Of a stretch of DNA of 64,000 nucleotides, positions 1 to 7,065 are shown in pieces; position 1 is the stretch's first letter; each line of letters starts with the position of its first letter. Source of the DNA: WHSW01 sp963759295 (GTDB lineage: Bacteria; Actinomycetota; Thermoleophilia; Solirubrobacterales; 70-9); the NCBI GenBank assembly GCA_963759295.1, contig CAVWYT010000011.1:62001-126000 (forward strand), in the 5' to 3' direction. The notes beneath the pieces were generated by a model that saw only the letters and a list, made by a program, of their open reading frames with translations, was not told the origin of the DNA and ran no database searches. Made by a program: the position numbers and the translations under genes.

Positions 1-829
1 GCACGGCCTGCTCCGGATCGCAGGCGCACGCGATCCGCCCCTCGGCGGCGATCGCGTCGAGCACCCGGCGATGCGCGACGCCCGCGTCCTCGAGCTCGTC
101 GGCGAGCAAGTGCGAGAAGCGGCCCCGAACCGCGGCCAGGACGTCGGCGCGGTCGCGCAGCAGCTTGCCGAGCTCGAGCACCAGGTCGCCGTCGTCGAGG
201 CTTCCCGCCTCGCGCAGGATGCGGTCGTGGCGGGCGTAGAGGTCGGCGAACTCGATCTCGCGCTCGGCGCGCTCGCGCTCGGCGCCCCCGGTCGCGGAGC
301 GCTCCAGCGCCACCCCCCACTCGCGCAGCGCCGACGGCGCGACCGCCTCGATCTTCAGCAGGTCGATGCGACGCAGCAGCCTCGCCAGCAGGCCCGCCGG
401 GTTGCCGCGGATCTCGTGACGGCGAAGCGGCAGCTCGTCGACCCGGTCGAGGAGGATCGCGAGCCGGTCCGCGGCGCCAACGGTGGTGAAGAACGGATCG
501 AGGCCGGCCTCGAGCGAGTAGTCGCGCAGCAGGCGCTCGGCCACCTCCTGATAGGTGTGGATCCAGAGCTCCTCGTGCGGCCTGTCGAGCAGCTCCTCGG
601 CGCGCTCGCGAAGCTGCGAGCGCGCCGCGCGCGAGCGCGCCAGCACGAGAACCGACTCCGGGCGCACGCCGCGGCCGGCGAGTGCCAACAGTCGCAGGGC
701 GAGCGCCTCGGTGCGCCCGGAGCCGGCGACACCGAGCATCAGCAGCGGCTCGTCGCCGTGATCGGCGACGAGGCGCTGCGGCTCGGTCGCCGTGTCGCCA
801 TCCGCAGGCACGCGCACTCGTTCTAGCAT
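1..829 (-). CDS. UvrD/PcrA-like superfamily 1 helicase, N-terminal part (runs off window start)
   Basis: The reading frame starts at ATG 829 and leaves the window at base 1, so only about the first 276 residues are visible. Layout fits the UvrD/Rep family: a P-loop at residues 33-40 (GVAGSGRT), an SF1 domain 1A/1B with WIHTYQEVAERLLRDY, and a motif II region reading LLADELEDA. Known members unwind DNA in repair and recombination using ATP. Two things are odd: the P-loop lysine is arginine (codon cgc) and the usual DEFQDT box is DELEDA. ATPase activity may therefore be altered or lost, or this is a divergent AdnA-like or structural paralogue. The downstream motifs IV-VI are outside the window. 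Confidence 0.8.
   Translation of the reverse strand, partial: MLERVRVPADGDTATEPQRLVADHGDEPLLMLGVAGSGRTEALALRLLALAGRGVRPESVLVLARSRAARSQLRERAEELLDRPHEELWIHTYQEVAERLLRDYSLEAGLDPFFTTVGAADRLAILLDRVDELPLRRHEIRGNPAGLLARLLRRIDLLKIEAVAPSALREWGVALERSATGGAERERAEREIEFADLYARHDRILREAGSLDDGDLVLELGKLLRDRADVLAAVRGRFSHLLADELEDAGVAHRRVLDAIAAEGRIACACDPEQAV
824..829 (+). promoter_or_regulatory. TAGCAT, probable leaderless -10 element
   Basis: TAGCAT lies 8 bases before the ATG of the IMPase-like gene. A TANNNT hexamer this close to the start leaves no room for a ribosome binding site and fits leaderless transcription. It overlaps the start codon of the divergent helicase gene. Confidence 0.4.
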
Positions 830-837
830 GGCCCGCG

Positions 838-1692
838 ATGGGATCCGAGCACGCGGGAGTCGCCACCGAGTCGTGGCTTGACGCATTCCGGAGCATGGTC
901 GCCGCACAACGCGAGTTGTTCGCGCGCACCGACGGGATCGCCGCGCGCACCGAGTATGCCGGCGTCGGCGAGGGCGGCGACCGCGCGCTGGTCATCGATC
1001 GAGATGCCGAGGAGATCGTCTTCGAGGTCCTCGAGAGGCTGCACCGGGAGGGGGCTGCGTTCACGGCGATCTCCGAGGAGCGCGGGGAGTTCGTATTCGG
1101 TGACGGCAGCTCCCCGACCCGCGTGGTCATCGATCCGATCGACGGATCGCTGAACGCGCGCCGCACCGTGCCGAGCTTCGGGCTCAGCGTCGCGCTCGCC
1201 TCGGGCGACTCGATGGCGGCGGTCGAGCTCGGCTTCGTCCACGACTTCGGCGCCGACGAGGAGTTCTTCGCCGAGCGCGGCCGCGGCGCGCTGCTCGACG
1301 GCCGGCCGGTGCGCGCCCGCGGACCGGGGTACGGGCTCGAGCTCGTCGGGCTCGAAGCGTCGAAGCCCGAGCTGATCCTGCCGATCGTCGAGGGCCTGCA
1401 GGGCAACGCCTATCGGATTCGCTCGCTGGGGTCGCTCGCGATCACGCTCTGCTATCTCGCCGCCGGTCGCTTCGACGGGATGCTGGGAGCCCGCCAGACC
1501 CGCTCGGTCGACGTTGCCGCGGGGCAGCTGATCGCCCGCGAGGCGGGGGCGAGCGTCAAGTTCGGCGAGCTCGAGCTGTCCGACGCGACCCTGGACCTCG
1601 ACGCCCGCTACGAGATCGCGGGAGGGCTCGACGAGGAGCTGCTCGGGACCCTGCTCGAGATCCAGCGCCGCGCCGTCGCCCAGCGATCGTGA
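838..1692 (+). CDS. inositol monophosphatase / fructose-bisphosphatase family protein
   Basis: 284-residue member of the Mg-dependent IMPase/FBPase superfamily, which removes phosphate from inositol phosphate, fructose 1,6-bisphosphate or related small molecules in the cytoplasm. Metal-site motifs are visible: ISEERGEF near residue 79, IDPIDGSLNA near residue 99, and the C-terminal RSVDVAAGQLIAREAGA, which replaces the usual WDxAAG. The wording DPIDGSLN resembles archaeal-type bifunctional FBPase/IMPase more than SuhB. ATG 838 was chosen because homology starts there and a TANNNT hexamer precedes it. It ends in a GTGA overlap with the metalloprotease gene, so the two are translationally coupled. 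The substrate is not determined. Confidence 0.8.
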   Translation: MGSEHAGVATESWLDAFRSMVAAQRELFARTDGIAARTEYAGVGEGGDRALVIDRDAEEIVFEVLERLHREGAAFTAISEERGEFVFGDGSSPTRVVIDPIDGSLNARRTVPSFGLSVALASGDSMAAVELGFVHDFGADEEFFAERGRGALLDGRPVRARGPGYGLELVGLEASKPELILPIVEGLQGNAYRIRSLGSLAITLCYLAAGRFDGMLGARQTRSVDVAAGQLIAREAGASVKFGELELSDATLDLDARYEIAGGLDEELLGTLLEIQRRAVAQRS

Positions 1693-2783
1693 CCGATCCG
1701 CGCGCGGTCGTCGACTGGGCCGTCGCCGACCGCGTCGCCACGACGGTGATCGCCGGCGTCCCGGGGCGCGGCCGGCCGCTCGACCCGGTCTACACGCGGG
1801 ACGCGATCGACCGGACCTGCGTCGAGGCGCTGGCGGCGAGCGCCGCCTACTCCGGGCTCGGTGAGGTGCGGTCACCGCCGCGGCCCGAGCTCGTCGACCG
1901 CCGCCAGTGGACGCGCGCGGCGCTCGTCACACTGGCGCGGGCGACGGCGCCGCTCGAGCGCCGGATCGCCGCCGATCTCGAGCTGCCGGGCCCGCTCGGC
2001 TCGATCGCGCGCCGAACCCTGGGGGCCATCGTCGGGACCGAGGCTGGGATCGCCGCCGGCTACGCCGGACGCCGGGTCCTTGGCCAGTACGACGTTTCGC
2101 TGTTCGGCGGCGAGCGGCCGGCTCGGCTCTTGTTCGTGGCCGAGAACATGGAGTCCACGCGTCGCGAGCTGGGCGCCGACCCGGAGCCGTTTTTGCGCTG
2201 GATCGCGCTCCACGAGTGCACCCACGTCGTCCAGTTCGAGCGCGTGCCGTGGCTGGCCGATCACCTGCGGCGCTTGATCGGGGAGCTGCTCGACGGCGCC
2301 GCCGAGAGCATCACCGGCGCCTCCCTCGCGACGATGGCCCGGGCGCTGACGCGCGATCCGAGGCAACTCGTGCGCGCCATGCTTCGCGGCGAGCTCGCCA
2401 GGGTGCTCGCCTCCGCCGAGCAGCGGGCCCTGCTCGACCGGGTCCAGGCGACGATGTCGGTGGTCGAGGGGCACGCCGAGCACGTCATGGACGCATGCGC
2501 GCGCGATCGCGATCCGCGCGTGGCCGAGCTGCGCGAGCGGCTGGAGGTGCGACGGGCGCGGCGCGGCGGGCTCGGCGAGATCGTCGGCCGTCTGCTGGGG
2601 ATCGACCTGAAGCTGCGCCAGTACGAGCTCGGCAAGACCTTCTTCGACCGAATCGTATCCGCGGCCGGAGAGCCCGCCGCGCAACTGCCGTGGGGCTCCC
2701 CCGCGGACCTCCCGACGCTCGCGGAGCTGGAGCACCCAAGCTCCTGGCTCGAGCGCGTCGGGCCGGTGCCCGCCGCCTTCTGA
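1689..2783 (+). CDS. zinc-dependent metalloprotease of the DUF2342 / F420-biosynthesis-associated type
   Basis: 364 residues starting at GTG 1689, inside the stop codon of the preceding gene. The protein has the zincin motif HECTH at residues 175-179 within WIALHECTHVVQFE, and a downstream segment (VVEGHAEHVMDA) that supplies the expected later glutamate. This is the arrangement of the actinobacterial zincin_2 (DUF2342) family, often annotated as coenzyme F420 biosynthesis associated; its substrate is unknown. No signal peptide or membrane helix is obvious, so a cytoplasmic location is likely. The coupling to an IMPase-like gene is visible; a shared function is not established. Confidence 0.8.
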   Translation: MTDPRAVVDWAVADRVATTVIAGVPGRGRPLDPVYTRDAIDRTCVEALAASAAYSGLGEVRSPPRPELVDRRQWTRAALVTLARATAPLERRIAADLELPGPLGSIARRTLGAIVGTEAGIAAGYAGRRVLGQYDVSLFGGERPARLLFVAENMESTRRELGADPEPFLRWIALHECTHVVQFERVPWLADHLRRLIGELLDGAAESITGASLATMARALTRDPRQLVRAMLRGELARVLASAEQRALLDRVQATMSVVEGHAEHVMDACARDRDPRVAELRERLEVRRARRGGLGEIVGRLLGIDLKLRQYELGKTFFDRIVSAAGEPAAQLPWGSPADLPTLAELEHPSSWLERVGPVPAAF

Positions 2784-2849
2784 GCGCCCGGACGTTGCGT
2801 CGCTCACCGAGGTTCTCACCGCGGACACGGGCGTTGTGCCATCGGGATG

Positions 2850-2863
2850 CAAACAGACGTTCG
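2850..2863 (+). promoter_or_regulatory. LexA (SOS) box-like site
   Basis: CAAAC-AGAC-GTTCG matches the Gram-positive/actinobacterial SOS box CGAAC-RNRY-GTTYG at every position except the second base. It is followed directly by TTGATACACT, whose GATACA could be a -10 element, so LexA binding here would block the promoter of the gene at 2953. Found by eye only. Confidence 0.4.
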
Positions 2864-2952
2864 TCTTGATACACTGGAACAAGCTTAGAAGTAAGGAACT
2901 TAGAAAGACAGCCAACGAGGTCCCCTACGAGGGGATCGAGAAGGAGGAGAAA

Positions 2953-3474
2953 ATGGCCACCAACGCAAGAACCACTACTGGAAGCGCCTCGAGCACCGGT
3001 TCGACGGCGCAGAGGACGCATCACCACAGCGACACCACCCAGGTGCGCGAGGGCGTCACCAAGGCCCGTCACGGCGCGACCGCGATCGTTCGCAACGGCG
3101 CCGAGCGCGCGGTCGATGTCCCGGTCGGCGCCGTGCTGACCGTCCGCGACCGCGTTACCGAGGTGGTCGAGCCCTGGACGACCGGCTCGAGTCGAGAGAA
3201 GGAGCTCAAGAGCCTCCGCACCCAGGTCACCCGCGAGCTCAGCAAGTTCGAGCGCCGCGGTGGCCAGGCGCGCCGCAAGGCGAACCGACGCGTCCGCTCG
3301 AGCCGGACTCGCATGGAGCGCGAGGTCAAGGCTCGTCGGCGCGAGGTCGAAAAGGCCGTCAGGGCCAACCGCGCCCGGGTCGAGAAGGCGGTCAAGGACA
3401 ACCGCGTGAAGCTCGAGGAGCAGCTCAAGAAGGCTCAGACCGTCGTCACGGATCGGGCCTCGACGCCCGCCTGA
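2953..3474 (+). CDS. basic, coiled-coil phasin-like / histone-H1-like protein
   Basis: 173 residues. ATG 2953 has a textbook ribosome site (AAGGAGG at 2941), unlike most neighbours; an upstream in-frame ORF start lacks support. Residues 1-30 are Ser/Thr/Ala/His-rich and disordered-looking. Residues 30-75 resemble the membrane- or granule-associated part of phasin/HbhA-like proteins. From about residue 80 to the end it is a Lys/Arg-rich amphipathic helix with 11-residue repeats (VEKAVRANRAR, VEKAVKDNRVK, LEEQLKKAQTV). Such basic helical repeats bind nucleic acid, heparin-like polymers or lipid surfaces; which applies here is not known. A LexA-like site upstream and a strong terminator downstream make it a single-gene unit. 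Confidence 0.65.
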   Translation: MATNARTTTGSASSTGSTAQRTHHHSDTTQVREGVTKARHGATAIVRNGAERAVDVPVGAVLTVRDRVTEVVEPWTTGSSREKELKSLRTQVTRELSKFERRGGQARRKANRRVRSSRTRMEREVKARRREVEKAVRANRARVEKAVKDNRVKLEEQLKKAQTVVTDRASTPA

Positions 3475-3570
3475 GTCGCACTTAGCCCGGGCCTGCCACC
3501 GAGGTTGGGCTCGCCCGGAGAAGCTGTCCGCCACATACCTCGCGGACAGACACAGCAACCTCTCCTCCCC

Positions 3571-3605
3571 GATCGACCGGCATCCGTGCCGGTCGATCGC
3601 TTTTT
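3571..3605 (+). terminator. strong intrinsic terminator
   Basis: Perfect 12-base inverted repeat (GATCGACCGGCA at 3571-3582 and its complement at 3587-3598) with a TCCG loop, followed after GC by five T residues (3601-3605). It ends the transcript of the basic coiled-coil gene. Confidence 0.85.
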
Positions 3606-3631
3606 CGTCCCTCTGCTTTTCGTCCCTCTGC
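3602..3631 (+). repeat. 15-bp perfect tandem duplication before mrp
   Basis: TTTTCGTCCCTCTGC occurs twice head to tail (3602-3616 and 3617-3631), starting in the terminator T-tract and ending 12 bases before the mrp ATG. It lies in the presumed 5' untranslated or promoter zone of mrp. Confidence 0.85.
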
Positions 3632-3643
3632 TTGAATGAACCT

Positions 3644-4822
3644 ATGACTCTTCCGACGCAGGAGCAGGTGACCGAGGCGCTGCGCGGCGTGATCGATCCG
3701 GAGCTGCGGCGCTCGATCGTCGATCTCGGCATGGTGCGCTCGATCGAGGTCCGCGACGGCGGCAAGGTGGAGGTCGTGGTCTCGCTGACCACGCCCGGGT
3801 GTCCGATCCGCTCGCACTTCCAGCAGGCCGTGTCAAGCAACGTCGCGGCGCTCGAGGGCGTGACCGAAGTCGGCGTCGGCTTCGACGTGCTCACCGACGA
3901 CGAGAAGGGCCGCCTGCAGCAGGCCCTCGGCCGTCCCGGCGGCGGGCTTCCCCAGGGCGCGCTGGCCGCCGTCAAGAACGTGATCTGCATCTCCTCCGGC
4001 AAGGGTGGCGTCGGCAAGTCGACGATGACCGCGAACCTCGCAGCCGCCCTCCAGGCCGAGGGCCACGCCGCCGGAGCGCTCGACGCTGACGTCTACGGCT
4101 ATTCGATGCCCCGCATGCTCGGCGTCGACAGCAAGCCGGACGTGAACGCGGACCGCAAGATCATTCCGCTCGACGGCCCGGCCGGCGTCAAGGTGATGTC
4201 GATCGGGTTCTTCCTCGAGCGCAACGCCGCCGTCGTCTGGCGCGGCCCGATGCTCCACAAGGCGATCCAGCAGTTCCTCGAGGACGTCGCCTGGGGCGAG
4301 CTCGACTACCTGGTCCTCGATCTGCCGCCCGGCACCGGCGACGTCGCGATGACGCTCGCCCAGCTACTGCCCCAGGCGCGCGTCGTGGTCGTGACGACGC
4401 CTCAACCGGCCGCCCAGTCGGTCGCCCGCCGCGCGGCCGAGATGGCGGCCAAGGTCGACCTCGAGGTGATGGGCGTGATCGAGAACATGTCCGGGTTCAC
4501 GACCCCCGATGGCCAGCGCTTCACGATCTTCGGCGAAGGCGGCGGCCAGCTGCTCGCCGACGATCTCGACGTGCCGCTGCTCGGCAAGGTGCCGCTCTCC
4601 GAGGAGCTGAGGGAGCACGCGGACGACGGTACGCCGCTGGTGCTCTCGGATCCCGACTCCCCCGCCTCGGTGGCGATTCGCCAGGCGGCGCGCGGGATCA
4701 TCGCCGCGACCCCGCAGGAGCTGCCCGTGATGCAGCTCGCGTCGGCCGCCGCCCCGGCGCCCGCCCCGGCCGCCGCGCCGGTCGGGGGGACCGAGCTGCC
4801 GGTCGTCCAGGTCCAGGGCTGA
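3644..4822 (+). CDS. mrp: Mrp/NBP35-family iron-sulfur cluster carrier ATPase
   Basis: 392 residues. Residues 1-95 form a DUF59/MIP18-type domain (VIDPELRRSIVDLGM). Residues 110-350 form the deviant-Walker ParA-like ATPase, with the P-loop GKGGVGKST at 119-127 and the switch region DLPPGTGD. Family members bind and transfer Fe-S clusters in the cytosol. The canonical C-terminal CxxC of many Mrp proteins is not visible; instead the tail is Ala/Pro-rich. ATG 3644 is preferred over an in-frame TTG at 3632, because homology begins at MTLPTQEQV. Neither start has a clear ribosome site. A ferredoxin gene lies 1 kb away, a plausible client but not in the same operon. Confidence 0.88.
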   Translation: MTLPTQEQVTEALRGVIDPELRRSIVDLGMVRSIEVRDGGKVEVVVSLTTPGCPIRSHFQQAVSSNVAALEGVTEVGVGFDVLTDDEKGRLQQALGRPGGGLPQGALAAVKNVICISSGKGGVGKSTMTANLAAALQAEGHAAGALDADVYGYSMPRMLGVDSKPDVNADRKIIPLDGPAGVKVMSIGFFLERNAAVVWRGPMLHKAIQQFLEDVAWGELDYLVLDLPPGTGDVAMTLAQLLPQARVVVVTTPQPAAQSVARRAAEMAAKVDLEVMGVIENMSGFTTPDGQRFTIFGEGGGQLLADDLDVPLLGKVPLSEELREHADDGTPLVLSDPDSPASVAIRQAARGIIAATPQELPVMQLASAAAPAPAPAAAPVGGTELPVVQVQG

Positions 4823-4825
4823 GCG

Positions 4826-5695
4826 CTGGACCCGCGCCTGGAACCGAACCGCGCGTGGTGGGACGAGCGGGTTCCGATCCACGTCGGCAGCGCCTTCTAC
4901 GACGTCGACCGCTTTCGCGCTGGTGGCTCGACGCTGCGCCCGTTCGAGGTCGAGGAGGTGGGCGAAGTGACGGGCAAGCGGCTCGTCCACCTCCAGTGCC
5001 ATTTCGGCCTCGACTCGATGTCGTGGGCGCGCCGCGGCGCCTCGGTGGTCGGGCTCGACTTCTCCGAGCCGGCGGTCGAGGCGGCGAGCTCAATCGCGCG
5101 CGAGATGGGGCTCGATGCCCGGTTCGTGGCCGGCGACGTCCACGATGCGGTCGCGGCGCTCGCCGGCGAGCGCTTCGACGTCGTCTACACCGGCCTCGGG
5201 GCGCTCAACTGGCTCCCGGATCTCGGCCGTTGGGCCGAGATCGTCTCCTCGCTGCTCGCCGACGACGGCTTCCTCTACCTGAGCGAGTTTCACCCGTTCA
5301 CCTGGGTGTTCGCCGACGACGACACGACGATCGAGCTCGATTACTTCCACGACCCCGCCGGTGAGTCTTTCGACGACGGCGAACCCGGGACCTACGCCGA
5401 CCTCGAGGTCCCGACCCGCAACAACGCGACCCGCGAGTGGGCGCACCCGATCTCCGACGTGATCACGGCCGTGCTCGGAGCCGGGCTGCGGCTCGAGCTC
5501 CTTCATGAGCACGACTACACGCTCTTCCCCCGCTTCGATCACCTGGTGGCGGACACCGATGAGCTCGGAGCCGGCGTCCTCTATCGCCAGCCCGAGGGGA
5601 CGCCGCGGTTGCCGCTCATGTACTCGCTGCGCGCTGCGCGCTCGGTGGTCTCCGACCCCGAACCGCCGCGGCCGCCGAGCTACTTGCCGGCGTAG
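4826..5695 (+). CDS. class I SAM-dependent methyltransferase (start codon uncertain)
   Basis: About 289 residues. The N-terminus NRAWWDERVPIH...GGSTLRPFE is typical of a large family of small-molecule methyltransferases and is encoded here, yet the only codons available between the in-frame mrp stop (4820-4822) and this segment are non-ATG/GTG/TTG. CTG 4826 (reading LDPRLEPNRAWW) is the best start; the next ATG-type start (GTG 4958) would remove the conserved N-terminus. SAM-binding motif: LVHLQCHFGLDS followed by VVGLDFSEPA. The substrate is unknown. It starts 3 bases after mrp and converges with the ferredoxin gene, overlapping it by 16 bases. Confidence 0.7.
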   Translation: MDPRLEPNRAWWDERVPIHVGSAFYDVDRFRAGGSTLRPFEVEEVGEVTGKRLVHLQCHFGLDSMSWARRGASVVGLDFSEPAVEAASSIAREMGLDARFVAGDVHDAVAALAGERFDVVYTGLGALNWLPDLGRWAEIVSSLLADDGFLYLSEFHPFTWVFADDDTTIELDYFHDPAGESFDDGEPGTYADLEVPTRNNATREWAHPISDVITAVLGAGLRLELLHEHDYTLFPRFDHLVADTDELGAGVLYRQPEGTPRLPLMYSLRAARSVVSDPEPPRPPSYLPA

Positions 5696-5943
5696 TACTC
5701 CGCGTTGATCGCGGTGTACTTGGTCCACTCCTCCGGAAGCTGATCCTCGGCGAAGCAGGCGTCGACCGGACAGGCCTCGACGCACGCATCGCAGTCGATG
5801 CACTCGTCCGGGTCGATGAACAGCTGCTCGACGCTGTCGTAGTCGGGCTCGTCGGGCGTCGGGTGGATGCAGTCGACCGGGCAGACCTCGACGCAGGAGT
5901 TGTCCTTCTGGCCGATGCAGGGTTCGGCGATCACGTAGGCCAT
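5680..5943 (-). CDS. fdxA: seven-iron (3Fe-4S/4Fe-4S) ferredoxin
   Basis: 87 residues, the usual size. The cysteine pattern is C9-x7-C17-x3-C21-P for the 3Fe-4S site, with C58, and C48-x2-C51-x2-C54-x3-C58-P for the 4Fe-4S site, with C21. This is the FdxA-type 7Fe ferredoxin of actinobacteria, a low-potential electron carrier for P450s and oxidoreductases in the cytoplasm. The start ATG 5943 has an upstream purine run (GAAGGGAAAC). The C-terminus overlaps the end of the convergent methyltransferase gene by 16 bases. Confidence 0.92.
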   Translation of the reverse strand: MAYVIAEPCIGQKDNSCVEVCPVDCIHPTPDEPDYDSVEQLFIDPDECIDCDACVEACPVDACFAEDQLPEEWTKYTAINAEYYAGK

Positions 5944-6012
5944 GTTTCCCTTCGGTCGAGTGCTTGCCGAGGCCGGCGATCGGCAGGGCCGGACCGGCGG
6001 AGGCGCGCATTC

Positions 6013-6018
6013 TAGAGT
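6013..6018 (+). promoter_or_regulatory. TAGAGT, probable leaderless -10 element
   Basis: TAGAGT is 8 bases upstream of ATG 6027, with no Shine-Dalgarno-like sequence between. The same hexamer precedes the FAD oxidoreductase gene at 39859. Confidence 0.45.
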
Positions 6019-6026
6019 GCGGGACG

Positions 6027-6914
6027 ATGATCCTCCTCACAGGGGCCACCGGCACCGTCGGCAGGGCGCTGGTGCCGAAGCTGCTCGAGCGGGGCGACGA
6101 CGTCCGCGTCCTGGTCCGCGACCCGCGCAAGCTCGGCCGGCTCCGGGTCGAGGTCAGCCTCGCGCTCGGCGGCCTCGCCGATCTCGCCGATCCGCGGCTC
6201 ACCCGCCAGGCGCTGCGGGGGGTCTCGACCGTGATCCACCTCGCCGGCGCGATCCGCGACCAGCCGCCGACGCCGCTCGAGGAGGTCAACGGCCTCGCCA
6301 CCGCCCGCCTGCTCCGTGCGGCGGAGCGCGCCGGAGTCGATCGCTTCACCTTCTTCTCCGCGATCGGCGCGACCGTCTTTCAGCGCACCCGCTTCTTCCG
6401 ATCGAAGGCGCTCGCCGAGCGCGCCGTTCGCGAGTCGGAGCTCGCGACGACGATCTTCGCGCCCTCGATCGTCTACGACCGCGACGACCCGTGGATGACG
6501 ATCCAGCGCCGACTCGCGCTGCTGCCCGCGATCCCGATCTCCGGCGACGGCCGGGCGCAGTTCGAGCCGATCTGGGCCGACGACGCCGCCCGCTGCGTGG
6601 TCGCCGACCTCGAGCGCGGCGACGACGCGTCGGGCCGTTGGGAGCTCGCCGGGCCCGAGCGGCTCAGCTACGACGAGATCGCCCGTCTCGTCGCCCGCGC
6701 GGCGGGCCGGGAGCGTCCGCTCCTCCACATCCCGCTCGGGCTCGTGCATTACGGCCTCGCGGGGCTGCGCCGGCTGGTCGGCGAGGCCGCGTTCGCGACC
6801 TGGGAGGAGGCGGAGCTGATGGAGGTCGCGATGGTCGGCGAGCGCGGGACGCAGGACGCGCGGGCCCTGGGGGTGAATCCACGGCGGATGACCGAGGTGC
6901 TCGGAGCGGCGTAG
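6027..6914 (+). CDS. NAD(P)-binding NmrA/SDR-atypical family protein
   Basis: 295 residues. The Rossmann motif TGATGTVGRAL is at residues 6-16, followed by VIHLAGAI and a C-terminal helical part. This matches the atypical short-chain dehydrogenase/NmrA group, which includes NDUFA9-like complex I assembly subunits, redox sensors and epimerase-like enzymes. The classic YxxxK pair is not evident, so a catalytic role is uncertain. ATG 6027 was chosen because the dinucleotide fold begins there and a TANNNT hexamer precedes it; an ORF start 21 codons upstream adds nothing conserved. A long hairpin follows the gene. Confidence 0.78.
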   Translation: MILLTGATGTVGRALVPKLLERGDDVRVLVRDPRKLGRLRVEVSLALGGLADLADPRLTRQALRGVSTVIHLAGAIRDQPPTPLEEVNGLATARLLRAAERAGVDRFTFFSAIGATVFQRTRFFRSKALAERAVRESELATTIFAPSIVYDRDDPWMTIQRRLALLPAIPISGDGRAQFEPIWADDAARCVVADLERGDDASGRWELAGPERLSYDEIARLVARAAGRERPLLHIPLGLVHYGLAGLRRLVGEAAFATWEEAELMEVAMVGERGTQDARALGVNPRRMTEVLGAA

Positions 6915-6955
6915 CCGATCACCGACCGCCGCCGAGGCTTCGGGCGCCGGCAAAG

Positions 6956-6988
6956 CGAGAGGCCCGGGCGCTCGGCCCGGGCCTCTCG
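6956..6988. terminator. 14-bp hairpin between convergent genes
   Basis: Perfect 14-base inverted repeat (6956-6969 and 6975-6988) around a GCTCG loop, lying between the ends of the convergent NmrA-like gene and groL. There is no strong T-tract, as is common in GC-rich actinobacteria, so it may act in both directions. A second small hairpin (GTCCCC-GTGC-GGGGAC, 7030-7045) lies closer to groL. Confidence 0.6.
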
Positions 6989-7065
6989 AAGATTCGCGCT
7001 GCCGCCTCGTTGCGGTGGCGGGCAGCGCGGTCCCCGTGCGGGGACGCACTCGCCTGTTGAGGCGA

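Noticed and set aside
2867..2912. CTTAGAA direct repeats as an operator
   Set aside because: Two copies of a 7-base word (CTTAGAA) in an AT-rich leader are not strong enough evidence; the nearby LexA-like box is the better-supported signal.
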